From Bacteroidales bacterium (GTDB lineage Bacteria; Bacteroidota; Bacteroidia; Bacteroidales; Lentimicrobiaceae): 64,000 nt of DNA. Location: positions 1-64,000 of the forward strand of contig JAEUTG010000050.1 of NCBI GenBank assembly GCA_016788045.1, read 5' to 3'. Numbering within the stretch: the first letter of the stretch is position 1; every line of letters begins with the position of its first letter. Of this stretch, positions 46,354 through 55,226 are shown piece by piece. The notes under the pieces were generated by a model. That model was given only the letters and a program-made list of their open reading frames with translations, was not told where the DNA came from and searched no databases. The position numbers and the translations under genes were made by a program.

Positions 46354-48830
46354 AATTCTTCCATATCCTGCTCCTGCTGCCCGCTCCTTTCCCTTTCTTT
46401 CAGCCGGTTATAGTTATTTATCCTGTATGTGAATCCAAGGTATGCGATCCGACTGTCGCGGCGTTGATTACTGGTGATGGTAAACCCCTCGCCTGTTGTC
46501 TCAGAATCAAACTTACGGCTGTCAAAAATATCACTCACCCGGAGACTCAACGATGCTTTGCGCTTCAGAAAGTCATATTTTAAAGCCGCATCAGCAAAAT
46601 ACACTGCCTCCTCCTTCTCCTGTGCTTCAATCTCCGGAGAGCGGTAATTCCCGGAAAGCATCAATGACAAGTCCTTAAAAACCATAAAGGTTACATTTGC
46701 CTTTGCTGTAAATACAGTTCCGGTCACCGTTTCAATTCCTGCAATTTCATCCCCTACAACTACAGTTCTGAACCCTGAGACATTGGCATTGGCTTTTAAC
46801 CACTTGTTAATATCCCCGTTAACGATCATTTCGATGCCAAGATTGGATGCACTGCCCAGATTTTCAAAGGTTCCGGCGGTAATACCACCTTCACGCAGTT
46901 CAGTTATCCTTTCAATGATTCCGGTAGTATGCCGGTAAAAAGCCGTAGCATTCAGCGATCCTTTCTTTGTAAAATACAGCCATCCCAATTCATACGAATT
47001 GATAAATTCCGGATCCAGTTTTGGATTTCCATACCGAATGTTCAGGGAGTCAGAATAATCAACAAACGGATTCAACTGCCTGTGCGAAGGGCGTGAAACA
47101 CGTCTGCTGTAACTTAGCTGAAACTGACTTTTCTCATTCTTTTCGTATTGCAGATGTACTGAAGGGTAAAGGCTCGGGTACGACCGACTGAATTTCTCCG
47201 AAGTCAGTTCAAGCTCTGAATCTGAAAGAAGTTGTTCTACCCTCAGCCCCGCCTGATATTTCAGTTTTTTGTATGAAGAGGAATAGATTCCATATACAGC
47301 ATAAATCTGTTCGGAATAATCAAAAAAGTTGTTCGCTAATGGATTAACCTCCCAACTTTCAGATTCATAAACATAGTCCTTCAGAAAATTGCGCATTTGC
47401 AGATCTTTAACGGTACCCTTAAAGCCTGTTTCAATCCTCCCTCCTTTCCCTGCCGGAGTCGTATAATTGGCCTGAAGCATGTACATGCGGTTGGTATTGT
47501 CAGATCCTGATAACTGCAAAACCGGATCCATTTGCGGCATCCCGGAGGTAAATTCTTCCTGCCTTATATCCTGACTTCCGCCCATCGAATTATCGTTAAC
47601 CATAAAGTCAACCGTCAGCTCCTTGCCCTTCTTCTCAAACAGACGTTTGTATGAGGCATTGTAGGTAAATGACTGAATTTCCCGTTCTGAATTGCTGTAG
47701 CGCTTAAAAGACCTTGTCAGACTATCATTGGCATTGTATGTAGTCGAAAGGATGTCACCCTCACTGCCAAATAACATATTCCGGTATTGCACGGAAAAAG
47801 TGAATGAATTGAAATCGTCAGCATAAAAATCAAAACCTGCATTGACGTTGTGTGAGTTGCGCTCATTGGCCATTGACTGCGACTGCACCAACAACGAACT
47901 TATTCCATTATAGCTGGATTCCCTTCGCGTTTCACCTGAAGAATTGAATATTCCTGTGCGTGCATCGTACCCTCCAAAGAAATTGAAACGGTTTTGTCTG
48001 TAGTTAAGATTTAAAGACCCATTGTATCTGTCACCGGTTCCGGCTGTAATACTCACCATTCCATTGAAGCCCTGGAGACTCTTCTTCTTCAGCACAATAT
48101 TCAGAATTCCGGAAGTCCCTTCCGGATCATACCTCACCGATGGGTTGGTTATCACTTCAACCGATTCAATAGAGCTGGCCGGAATCTGCTGCAACAGTTC
48201 TCCGCTGCTGATATCAACCATTCCGGATGGCTTCCCGTCAATCAGAACAATCACATTGCTGCTCCCCCTCAGGCTTACATTTCCTTCCACATCTACGGTA
48301 ACCGAGGGAATGGTCTGCATAACATCTGCTGCTGTACCACCTACAGAAGCAATGGTTTTATCTACCTGTATCACCTTCTTATCCAGGTTGCTGCTGATCA
48401 TTTCCCGCTCTGCGGTAACCTCTACTCCGCCGATGGAAGTAGCAGTGGTATGCAATTTGACCTGGCCAAGATCAGCAAGCGGATTATCGGGTCTGATTGT
48501 TATGTCCCTGATATAACGTGTTTCATAGCCGATAAACTGAATTTTAACAAAATACCGCCCGACCTTAACCTGTTCAATTTTGAATGCCCCTTTAGGGTCA
48601 GTAATGGTTCCACCGGCAATCGATGAATCACGCTGGCTGAAAATGGCAATACTGCCATATTCAATGGGATTTCCGCTGGCATCGTCTACCAGTTTCCCTT
48701 TAATGGTTCCAATGGCTGGTCGTTCACCTCCGGTGCCGGGCCTTCCCTGACCTCCCTGGGCCAGCATACTTACCGGAAGTAAAAATGCAAGAAAAAGATT
48801 CAATAATAACAGAGTAAATCGTAGTTTCAT
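46350..48830 (-). CDS. TonB-dependent-receptor-like outer membrane beta-barrel protein
   Basis: Protein of 826 aa with a signal peptide (1-24), a carboxypeptidase-regulatory-like domain (about 38-125; GTIKGKLVDDASGNPIEYG), a plug domain (about 150-250; VMQTIPSVTVDVEGNVSLRG) and a C-terminal outer-membrane beta barrel rich in aromatic strands. It belongs to the OMP_b-brl_3 family rather than the SusC group, and no SusD partner follows. A short acidic C-terminal tail (EQDMEEF) ends it. Ligand is unknown; such proteins often take up metals or small molecules. It has its own promoter at 48850-48882. Confidence 0.9.
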   Translation of the reverse strand: MKLRFTLLLLNLFLAFLLPVSMLAQGGQGRPGTGGERPAIGTIKGKLVDDASGNPIEYGSIAIFSQRDSSIAGGTITDPKGAFKIEQVKVGRYFVKIQFIGYETRYIRDITIRPDNPLADLGQVKLHTTATSIGGVEVTAEREMISSNLDKKVIQVDKTIASVGGTAADVMQTIPSVTVDVEGNVSLRGSSNVIVLIDGKPSGMVDISSGELLQQIPASSIESVEVITNPSVRYDPEGTSGILNIVLKKKSLQGFNGMVSITAGTGDRYNGSLNLNYRQNRFNFFGGYDARTGIFNSSGETRRESSYNGISSLLVQSQSMANERNSHNVNAGFDFYADDFNSFTFSVQYRNMLFGSEGDILSTTYNANDSLTRSFKRYSNSEREIQSFTYNASYKRLFEKKGKELTVDFMVNDNSMGGSQDIRQEEFTSGMPQMDPVLQLSGSDNTNRMYMLQANYTTPAGKGGRIETGFKGTVKDLQMRNFLKDYVYESESWEVNPLANNFFDYSEQIYAVYGIYSSSYKKLKYQAGLRVEQLLSDSELELTSEKFSRSYPSLYPSVHLQYEKNEKSQFQLSYSRRVSRPSHRQLNPFVDYSDSLNIRYGNPKLDPEFINSYELGWLYFTKKGSLNATAFYRHTTGIIERITELREGGITAGTFENLGSASNLGIEMIVNGDINKWLKANANVSGFRTVVVGDEIAGIETVTGTVFTAKANVTFMVFKDLSLMLSGNYRSPEIEAQEKEEAVYFADAALKYDFLKRKASLSLRVSDIFDSRKFDSETTGEGFTITSNQRRDSRIAYLGFTYRINNYNRLKERERSGQQEQDMEEF

Positions 48831-48849
48831 CGGAGTTTTAAATTGGGTG

Positions 48850-48882
48850 CAAATGTATCCCGATTTCCGGGAAGTTTACAAA
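48850..48882 (-). promoter_or_regulatory. Promoter of the outer membrane gene, with internal palindrome
   Basis: Minus strand TTTG (48882-48879), 21 bases, TACATTTG (48857-48850): both elements exact. The spacer contains CCCGATTTCCGGG (plus strand 48859-48871), a dyad with CCCG/CGGG arms that could be a repressor site. Confidence 0.62.
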
Positions 48883-48981
48883 TAACAAAAAGATGACAAT
48901 TGAGTTTTGACACAACTGTTTTCATTTTCCTTCGCGGGTTGTATTCTTTAAGTTTCGGCGGGGCAGGAAAATAATTTAACT

Positions 48982-48989
48982 TAACTTTG
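48982..48989 (+). promoter_or_regulatory. -7 promoter box of the M14 peptidase gene
   Basis: TAACTTTG, exact. The transcript start is expected near 48996, which lies after the ATG at 48987 and therefore supports the start at 49020. Confidence 0.45.
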
Positions 48990-49019
48990 CATTCATCAAT
49001 CCAATCAACTTTTCAACAG

Positions 49020-50810
49020 ATGAAATTATCCTTAGCCGCAATACTGTGTGTTCTATATGTCTCCGTTTTTTCACAGGAATGGGAAACCTATTACGAAGCA
49101 TCAGACTACCTCAGGACGCCGGGTTATGAAGCATCTGTGGACTTTCTGAACCGCCTCGATATGGCCTCTTCCATTGCAGCGGTCAGGTCAATAGGAACAA
49201 GCCCCCAGGGCAGGGATATACCGATGATGATTATTGACAGGGACGGCTTGACCGACCCTAAATCAATACGGGCAAAAGGAAGGCTGATCGTGCTCATTCA
49301 GGCTTGTATTCACCCGGGCGAACCCGATGGAAAAGATGCCATGTTTGTTCTCCTGAGGGACATGCTGATCAACAATTCAAACAAAAACCTGCTGGAAAAT
49401 ACCAGTATTCTGTTTATCCCGATATTTAATACTGACGGGCATGAACGCTTCGGGCCCTACAACCGCATTAACCAGAATGGTCCGGCAGAAATGGGATGGC
49501 GAACCAATGCCCTGAACCTGAACCTCAACCGCGACTTTCTGAAGGCCGACAGTCCTGAAATGCAGCAATGGCTGAAAATGTACAACTCCTGGCTGCCCGA
49601 TTTCTTTATCGACACGCACACCACAGATGGTGCAGACTATCAGTATGCACTGACTTATGGCATAGAAGCCTCAGGAACCATGGATTCAGGATTGACCCGA
49701 TGGCTCAACAATATCTATGAACCCAGGGTAAGCAGCAAAATGAAAGAATCCGGCTATCCGATATTCCCTTATGTTCAATTCAGAAAATGGCACGATCCAC
49801 GCAGCGGTTTGCGTAACGGAGCCGCAACACCCATGTATTCCCAGGGTTATGCCGCTTACCAGAACCGTCCCGGATTGCTTATTGAAACACACATGCTAAA
49901 AGACTATAAAACCCGGGTTGATGCCACAGAGAAGATGATTCTCCATACACTTGCGATTGTAAATCATCAGGCTTCGACACTCAAGACCTTGATTAACATG
50001 GCCGACATCTCTACTGCTGCTCAGGGTTTCAGGTCACAGAAATATCCGGTTTTATGGAAAACGAGCGAAACCGACAGCACCATGATTCCTTTTGAAGGAT
50101 TTGATTATGATGTAGTTAAAAGTGACCTCACCGGAGGCGACTGGTTCATTTATGACAACAAGAGTCCTGTTTCCATGAAACTTCCCTATTTCAGTAAGAT
50201 CATACCAGCAGTTGAGGTAATGCTTCCGCAAGCCTACATCATCCCTGCTGAATGGTCCGAAATTGCAAACCGGCTCAGACTTCACGGAGTTCAGGTTAAC
50301 CGTCTGACCGAACCAATTGAAATCAAAGTCAAAACATACAAATTCCGCGATTTCAGCTTCAAACTGACACCTACAGAAGGCAGAACCATGGTGAATACTT
50401 CTTATGATGAAATTGATGAGACCCGCCTTTTCTATAAAGGATCATTTGTAGTACCCATGGATCAGCGGACTGCAAAGATTATTGCTGCAGCGCTCGAACC
50501 TGCTTCACAGGGTTCTTTTCTTGAATGGGGATTCTTCAATCAGATTTTTGAGCAGAAAGAATACAGCGAATCCTATGTGATGGAAACCATGGCCCGAAAA
50601 ATGCTTACTGAAAACCCTGATCTGAAGGAGGAATTTGAAAAGAAGATGCAAACAGAAGAAGGTTTCAGGCAAAGTCCGCAGAAAATCCTCAACTGGTTCT
50701 ACAGCAAAACTCCATACTGGGATCAGCGCATGGGCATATATCCGGTTGGGAAAATTTATGAATCCACCACTATTTCAACACTTAAAAATATAGCTCTACC
50801 GGTGGATTAA
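49020..50810 (+). CDS. Secreted M14-family zinc carboxypeptidase
   Basis: Exported metallopeptidase of 596 aa from the start at 49020, with a signal peptide MKLSLAAILCVLYVSVFSQ. Zinc ligands are H98 and E101 in IHPGEPDGKD and H200 in IDTHTTDGA, with the catalytic glutamate E289 in LLIETHMLKDY. The C-terminal half (about 320-596) is an extra beta-rich region. M14 enzymes remove C-terminal residues from peptides. It is divergent from the outer-membrane gene, and a 565-base gap follows. Confidence 0.9.
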   Translation: MKLSLAAILCVLYVSVFSQEWETYYEASDYLRTPGYEASVDFLNRLDMASSIAAVRSIGTSPQGRDIPMMIIDRDGLTDPKSIRAKGRLIVLIQACIHPGEPDGKDAMFVLLRDMLINNSNKNLLENTSILFIPIFNTDGHERFGPYNRINQNGPAEMGWRTNALNLNLNRDFLKADSPEMQQWLKMYNSWLPDFFIDTHTTDGADYQYALTYGIEASGTMDSGLTRWLNNIYEPRVSSKMKESGYPIFPYVQFRKWHDPRSGLRNGAATPMYSQGYAAYQNRPGLLIETHMLKDYKTRVDATEKMILHTLAIVNHQASTLKTLINMADISTAAQGFRSQKYPVLWKTSETDSTMIPFEGFDYDVVKSDLTGGDWFIYDNKSPVSMKLPYFSKIIPAVEVMLPQAYIIPAEWSEIANRLRLHGVQVNRLTEPIEIKVKTYKFRDFSFKLTPTEGRTMVNTSYDEIDETRLFYKGSFVVPMDQRTAKIIAAALEPASQGSFLEWGFFNQIFEQKEYSESYVMETMARKMLTENPDLKEEFEKKMQTEEGFRQSPQKILNWFYSKTPYWDQRMGIYPVGKIYESTTISTLKNIALPVD

Positions 50811-51375
50811 TCCTTTATACGATTGAATTTCTCAGGAAATCCAGATTCTTCAACACTAAGTATCCTACTGATTTTATAGAATTTTTAACATCATTCAGGA
50901 ATTGAAAAGACTCCCTTAAGGATTTTCTTTTCAACTCTTGTTTTTAATTAAAACATTCTATAATTTTACCCATTCCTTAGTGTATATGCTACACAAACAT
51001 AGTGTCATTATTACACCAAGAGAACACGGTCTTTTTTTTCAGTTTAAATATACTACTTCTGGTTTTTAAAATGATTCTGATTATCATGAATATGGCTGGA
51101 TTTCTCAGAGATTCACGGGATAAAAATCTGAATCCATTGCCGGATCAGCAATGCTTCATAGTCAGAATCAGATAAATTACGTACTTAGTTCGCGCGTTCC
51201 CTGTTTTTAATTATCTTAACGGCACGTAATGAGCACAATACAGCATAACAAGGGTGAACCCGGTTAAACAACAATGATCCGGATTAAATCAATTTCTGTT
51301 CTGGTAACGGCTTTAAGGGAAAAGGATAAAAAAACACTTTTAAGAGAAAACCATTAACCACCTAAACAAAATCAC
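50811..51375. other. AT-rich intergenic region before the polysaccharide locus
   Basis: About 565 bases without a credible ORF. Visible items are short imperfect repeats around 50980-51030 (TAGTGT and TACAC arms) and no clear promoter box. It must hold the promoter and control sites for the sugar transporter-GH144-SusCD operon, but none can be pinned down. Confidence 0.4.
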
Positions 51376-52716
51376 ATGAGTAAACAAGACAACAGCTACA
51401 AGGTAGGAATGTCGGTGATCGGCTCCATATTTTTCATTTTCGGATTCGCTACAACATTCATTATCACCCTGAGTGCAAAAGTGAAAGACATTTTTGCCCT
51501 GAGTGAGTTTGAAGCACAGATGCTGAACTTTGCTTTCTTCATCACCTATGCCTTCATTTCAATTCCCATTGGTCTTTACATCAAAAAAATCGGTTATAAA
51601 AGGGCTGTGATCATTGGTCTTCTACTTATGGCAGCCGGTGGATTTCTTTTTTATCCTTCTTCGAGCATTCCTTCATTCCCGTTATTTCTGGTTTCTACCT
51701 TTATCCTTGCAGCCGGCGTGGTTTTTCTGCAGACTGCAGCCAACCCCTATGTGACTGCCCTCGGACCAGAAGCAACGGCCTCAAGCCGGCTTAACCTCAC
51801 ACAGGCACTCAACTCCATTGCGACCATGGTTGCACCCTGGATTATTGCTGTGTTTATTTTCACCGGAGCTTCTGAAATGCTTGATGCAGCTGGCAAAGCC
51901 CAGACTGTACAGATGCCTTTCGTGATCATGAGTGTGCTCATTGTCATTATCGCATTGCTGATTATGGCCATTAAACTTCCTGAGATTTCTCAGACAGCTA
52001 CTGAAAAGAAAAGTGTATGGAAATATCCCCACATGCTGCTTGGAGCTTTGGCCATCTTTTTTTATGTGGGTGCCGAAGTTGGAAACGGAAGTCTCATCAT
52101 CAACTACCTGAAAGAAACCAACGGCCTTGATGCTACAGCAGCCTCCAAGTATGCAGCCATCTACTGGGGCGGAGCCATGGTTGGAAGGTTCTTCGGATCT
52201 TTTATGTTCTCGGGTATCAGCATGTCGAAGAAGATAACCTATTCCATTCCTGTTCTCCTGCTTGCTTTTGTATCAGGTTCGTTTGTAACCGGCTGGGATT
52301 GGAACATTGGTGGTATTTTTCTCGCCATCGCTGTGGCCAATTTCCTGATTATGCAAATCGGAACCGGTAAGGCAGCCCGCACCCTGGCAGTTTTTGCCCT
52401 GGTTGCTGCCATCCTCGACCTGGTAACCAGTTTCGGCAGCGGCACCGTTGCACTCTGGACACTCATCTCCATCGGGTTGTTTAACTCCATTATGTTCCCG
52501 AATATCTTTACCCTTGCTGTAAAAGATCTCGATTCCGGCGAATTAAGCACAGCATCGGGTATCATCAACACCCTGATTTTCGGCGGCGCCATTGTCCCTC
52601 TGATTATGGGTGGGGTGGCTGACAGTTTCGGCTATACCTGGGCTTTTATTGTACCAGCAATCTGCTACCTCTACATTTTCTATTATGCAGTCAGCGGAAG
52701 CCAGATCAGAAAATAA
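51376..52716 (+). CDS. Sugar MFS transporter (FucP/GluP-like)
   Basis: Inner-membrane transporter of 446 aa with 12 predicted helices. Motifs typical of the fucose/glucose-galactose group are seen, such as FFIFGFATTF at the start and VFLQTAANPYVTALG in the fifth helix region, followed by SRLNLTQALNSIATM. It is the first gene of an operon that continues six bases later with the GH144-type enzyme, and likely imports glucose released from the glucan. The exact sugar is inferred from context. Confidence 0.88.
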   Translation: MSKQDNSYKVGMSVIGSIFFIFGFATTFIITLSAKVKDIFALSEFEAQMLNFAFFITYAFISIPIGLYIKKIGYKRAVIIGLLLMAAGGFLFYPSSSIPSFPLFLVSTFILAAGVVFLQTAANPYVTALGPEATASSRLNLTQALNSIATMVAPWIIAVFIFTGASEMLDAAGKAQTVQMPFVIMSVLIVIIALLIMAIKLPEISQTATEKKSVWKYPHMLLGALAIFFYVGAEVGNGSLIINYLKETNGLDATAASKYAAIYWGGAMVGRFFGSFMFSGISMSKKITYSIPVLLLAFVSGSFVTGWDWNIGGIFLAIAVANFLIMQIGTGKAARTLAVFALVAAILDLVTSFGSGTVALWTLISIGLFNSIMFPNIFTLAVKDLDSGELSTASGIINTLIFGGAIVPLIMGGVADSFGYTWAFIVPAICYLYIFYYAVSGSQIRK

Positions 52717-52722
52717 TCCAAC

Positions 52723-55155
52723 ATGACAAAACCACACTTTTTCAACCGGAAATTACTGATTGTAACGGCCATACTGATGTTCAGCATGATCCCGAATCAG
52801 ATATGGGCACAGACTTACCTCTATTTTCAGGACAGCCCGCTTTCTGATTATTACGATTTCAGCTGGATGGAACTTACTTCGCCCAGCGAACTCGAACGGA
52901 CCGGTTCAGAGCTCAGAAGATTTCCGGTTGAAATTGTTGTTGCACCAGTGCAAGGGGTTAATTCCCTTCGCCTGAAATGGAAATCAGTGAACGGAGGCGA
53001 TTGGGTTGCCATCGCAGCCGGCACTGACTGGACAGCCAAAAACATCTCCGATACCGACACTCTGGTCTTCTGGCTTCAATCAGCCGAAGGTCTCAGTAAC
53101 GCCGATCTTCCGCGTATATTCATGGAGGATGTAAGCAATATAAAAACCACAAAGCACGATTTTGCTGCCTGGTGCAGCAACCTTCCGGCAGGATTATGGA
53201 CAAAGGTTACCATTCCCATGAGTCTGTTTCTTGACGCAGGTGATCCGGTAAATTTCACGCAGATCAAAACCATAGGATTTGCACAGAACAACAGCGATGG
53301 CATACAGCACACCCTTTATATTGACGACATGAGGGTATTCAAAGGCACCGGTGTGGCACCGCCTGCCGATGTTCCAACCGGTGTTTCAGCTAGTGGCTAC
53401 GACAGTCATATAGAAATTTTCTGGAATCCGAACAACTCATCCAACCTGAATGGATACGAAATCCAGCGTTCTTTGGATGGTGGAACCACCTGGTCTACCA
53501 TTGCTGTAGAAGAACCAGCCTCCACCAGCCACATTGACTGGGTCAGATCACTCGGAACTTCAGTTAATGCCGTCTACCGCGTAAAGGCGCTCAACACGGC
53601 CAATGAACCTTCTGCCCCTTCCGATCCGGCTACGGCCACAACACGGATCTTTAGTGATGAAGAGCTGCTTGACATGGTTCAGCAATACACCTTCAGGTAC
53701 TTTTACGACTTTGCACATCCGGTGTCAGGCATGGCCCGGGAAAGAAACACCTCAGGCGATGTGGTCACCACCGGAGGTACCGGCTTCGGGATCATGGGTC
53801 TGATCGCCGGTGTCGAACGCGGTTTTATCACACGGGAAGAAGGGGTTACCCATCTGACAAAAATTGTGAGTTATCTTGAAACGGCTGACCGTTTCCACGG
53901 AGTATGGCCTCACTGGCTCAATGGAAACACCGGGCAGGTTGTTCCTTTCAGTACATACGACAATGGCGGAGATCTTGTTGAAACCGGATTTCTGGTTCAG
54001 GGACTACTTGCAGGAAGACAATATTTCAATGAGGATACCCCTGAAGAACAAGCCCTTGCCAGCAGAATCACTACCCTGTGGGAAACCGTGGAATGGGACT
54101 GGTATTCCAGAAATAATTCGGGCGTGCTTTACTGGCACTGGTCGCCGAACTACAACTGGCAGATCAACATGCAGATCCGGGGTTGGAACGAAGCTGCTAT
54201 TATCTATATGCTGGCCATTGCTTCACCAACACACCCTGTACCTGCCTCTTACTGGAACAACGGCTGGGCCGGGGCTTCCCACTACAGGAACGGCGGTACT
54301 TTCTACGGCTATAAACTCGATGTTGGCTGGGACCGTGGTGGCCCCCTGTTTTTTGCCCATTACTCCTTTCTTGGCTTTGACCCGCGAAGCCGCAAGGACG
54401 GATTTACCAACTATTTTAACCTAAACCGCAACCACACCCTCATTCATCGGGCATATTGCATGCAGAACCCGCTGAATTTCACCGGATACGGAGACAATTG
54501 CTGGGGACTGACTGCCAGCGACGATCCCGATGGCTACATGGCCCATGAACCGGTAAGCGGACGCGACAACGGCACCATAACGCCGACAGCAGCCCTGTCG
54601 TCAATGCCTTATACACCGCAGGAATCGATGGGTGCCCTGAAACATTTCTACCGCGAGCTCGGAGAAAAAACCTGGGGATCGATGGGCTTCTACGATGCCT
54701 TTAACCAGAAACGCAACTGGTGGGCAACCTCAACGCTGGCTATTGATCAGGGACCTATCCTCGTGATGATTGAGAATTACCGGTCGCAGGCAATCTGGAA
54801 CAGCTTTATGGCCAATCCGGAAATAGCCCCCATGCTCGAATCCATCGGGTTTGTTTATGATGCCAACAGCATTGAAAATAAACCAACAACCGCTGTATTT
54901 TCTGTGTTCCCGAATCCTACAGCAAACCAGTCAGCCACGTTAACAACTACTGCGGAAGCCGGAACCAAAATTCAGGTAATCCTTACAGATATTGCCGGAC
55001 GTGAAACAGGCCAACAGGAATTCACGGCTGAAATATCGGGTCTTCAGACCATTGAGATTGATTTAACCGGTCTTAAACCTGGAATCTACACCATCTTTTT
55101 TACAACAAGCGAAGGCAAATCAGGGTCAGGGAAACTGGTGATTGCCGGCAGCTGA
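52723..55155 (+). CDS. GH144-type (glycoamylase family) secreted glucanase with T9SS tail
   Basis: Multi-domain exported protein of 810 aa: signal peptide (1-29), an N-terminal beta-sandwich, CBM-like domain (about 30-205), a fibronectin III-like domain (about 215-305), a helical-toroid Glycoamylase domain (about 310-720; TFRYFYDFAH, YDNGGDLVETGFL, QIRGWNEAAIIYMLAIASP) and a T9SS type A tail (FPNPTAN...VIAGS). This Pfam domain (PF10091) defines GH144, whose founding enzyme is an endo-beta-1,2-glucanase. Glutamate in WNEA is a candidate catalytic residue. The beta-1,2 specificity is inferred. It is placed between a sugar importer and SusC. Confidence 0.85.
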   Translation: MTKPHFFNRKLLIVTAILMFSMIPNQIWAQTYLYFQDSPLSDYYDFSWMELTSPSELERTGSELRRFPVEIVVAPVQGVNSLRLKWKSVNGGDWVAIAAGTDWTAKNISDTDTLVFWLQSAEGLSNADLPRIFMEDVSNIKTTKHDFAAWCSNLPAGLWTKVTIPMSLFLDAGDPVNFTQIKTIGFAQNNSDGIQHTLYIDDMRVFKGTGVAPPADVPTGVSASGYDSHIEIFWNPNNSSNLNGYEIQRSLDGGTTWSTIAVEEPASTSHIDWVRSLGTSVNAVYRVKALNTANEPSAPSDPATATTRIFSDEELLDMVQQYTFRYFYDFAHPVSGMARERNTSGDVVTTGGTGFGIMGLIAGVERGFITREEGVTHLTKIVSYLETADRFHGVWPHWLNGNTGQVVPFSTYDNGGDLVETGFLVQGLLAGRQYFNEDTPEEQALASRITTLWETVEWDWYSRNNSGVLYWHWSPNYNWQINMQIRGWNEAAIIYMLAIASPTHPVPASYWNNGWAGASHYRNGGTFYGYKLDVGWDRGGPLFFAHYSFLGFDPRSRKDGFTNYFNLNRNHTLIHRAYCMQNPLNFTGYGDNCWGLTASDDPDGYMAHEPVSGRDNGTITPTAALSSMPYTPQESMGALKHFYRELGEKTWGSMGFYDAFNQKRNWWATSTLAIDQGPILVMIENYRSQAIWNSFMANPEIAPMLESIGFVYDANSIENKPTTAVFSVFPNPTANQSATLTTTAEAGTKIQVILTDIAGRETGQQEFTAEISGLQTIEIDLTGLKPGIYTIFFTTSEGKSGSGKLVIAGS

Positions 55156-55226
55156 AAAACCAACCAGAATTATAGGAATTCCATTACCAATCAACCCAAA
55201 TAAACCAACAACCAAACCAAAATCAA

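Noticed and set aside
50811..51375. A possible small gene or RNA in the AT-rich gap
   Set aside because: No frame of useful length, no stable hairpin with T-run and no tRNA-like pattern could be supported.
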